Positions 63,887 to 64,000 of a DNA stretch of 64,000 nt are shown here, in pieces. How positions within the stretch are numbered: the first letter of the stretch is position 1; each line of letters begins with the position of its first letter. The notes beneath the pieces are model-generated. The model saw only the letters and a list, made by a program, of their open reading frames with translations. It was not told where the DNA came from and ran no database searches. The stretch is taken from NCBI GenBank assembly GCA_012931725.1, contig CM022955.1, positions 12,258,137-12,322,136 of the forward strand. The letters run 5' to 3'. A program made the position numbers and the translations under genes. The stretch is from Litsea cubeba (Eukaryota > Streptophyta > Magnoliopsida > Laurales > Lauraceae).

Positions 63887-64000
63887 GTAGCAGGAAAAAG
63901 AAAAGAAAAATGATAAAGCCATTTTGTTAAAACAATTAAGATCCAAATTAGATATGAGTCCAATGTCAAGATCCCACTTAATAAAAATGCATTGCACTTT

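Larger units (their letters stand above)
61771..64000 (+). other. PAP intron 10, right part
   Basis: No phosphatase exon was found. Contains a 186-bp tandem duplication (62311-62676) and a tRNA-like segment (63830-63886). Minus-strand frames at 63130-63324 and 63521-63733 look protein-like (for example QEIATISQVDRIIAKYCMKL) but I do not recognise them; they may be a decayed gene or transposase fragment. Confidence 0.4.

Overview
The window is nuclear DNA of a flowering plant. It shows GT-AG introns, long stretches without genes, LTR retrotransposons of both superfamilies, a LINE, and MULE and hAT elements with clean target-site duplications (TSDs). The very long introns and the style of the intergenic repeats would fit a large-genome lineage such as a magnoliid, but the sequence does not prove this.

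Only two host genes are convincing. (1) An intronless minus-strand gene at 2344-2790 encodes a 148-aa LTO1/ORAOV1-type protein with a perfect deca-GX3 motif and a C-terminal Ile-Glu-Phe. (2) A plus-strand purple acid phosphatase of the PAP27/PAP1 type starts at 38012. Ten exons were traced to 56655. Their splice sites and phases are intact, giving 519 codons, but the last coding part with the GHVH ligand motif is not in the window. Its introns carry most of the 38-64 kb transposon load.

Layout: 1-1.1 kb, part of a minus-strand Ty3/gypsy LTR. 2.3-2.8 kb, LTO1. 4.4-7.0 kb, a solo gypsy LTR inserted in an old copia element. 7.2-11.5 kb, LTR remnants, a MITE and degenerate tandem repeats. 11.5-16.0 kb, a complete gag-only LTR element (862-bp LTRs, TSD GAAGT) with minisatellites. 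17-20.2 kb, decayed gypsy and copia pieces and an hAT MITE. 20.3-22.7 kb, a MULE. 22.9-30.2 kb, a gypsy LTR-like sequence split by a second complete non-autonomous LTR element (25162-29785, TSD ATATT) packed with GC-rich minisatellites. 30.5-32.9 kb, a Pack-MULE carrying part of a nucleotide-diphospho-sugar transferase gene. 33.4-34.4 kb, an hAT element. 37.0-37.6 kb, a small MULE just upstream of the phosphatase. 38-64 kb, the phosphatase with intronic MULEs, a chimeric LINE, a foldback element, hAT MITEs and copia fragments.

The two host genes have unrelated jobs (cytosolic iron-sulfur delivery and phosphate-ester hydrolysis) and nothing suggests they work together. Most of the window is nested mobile DNA, which can be ordered by which element interrupts which.
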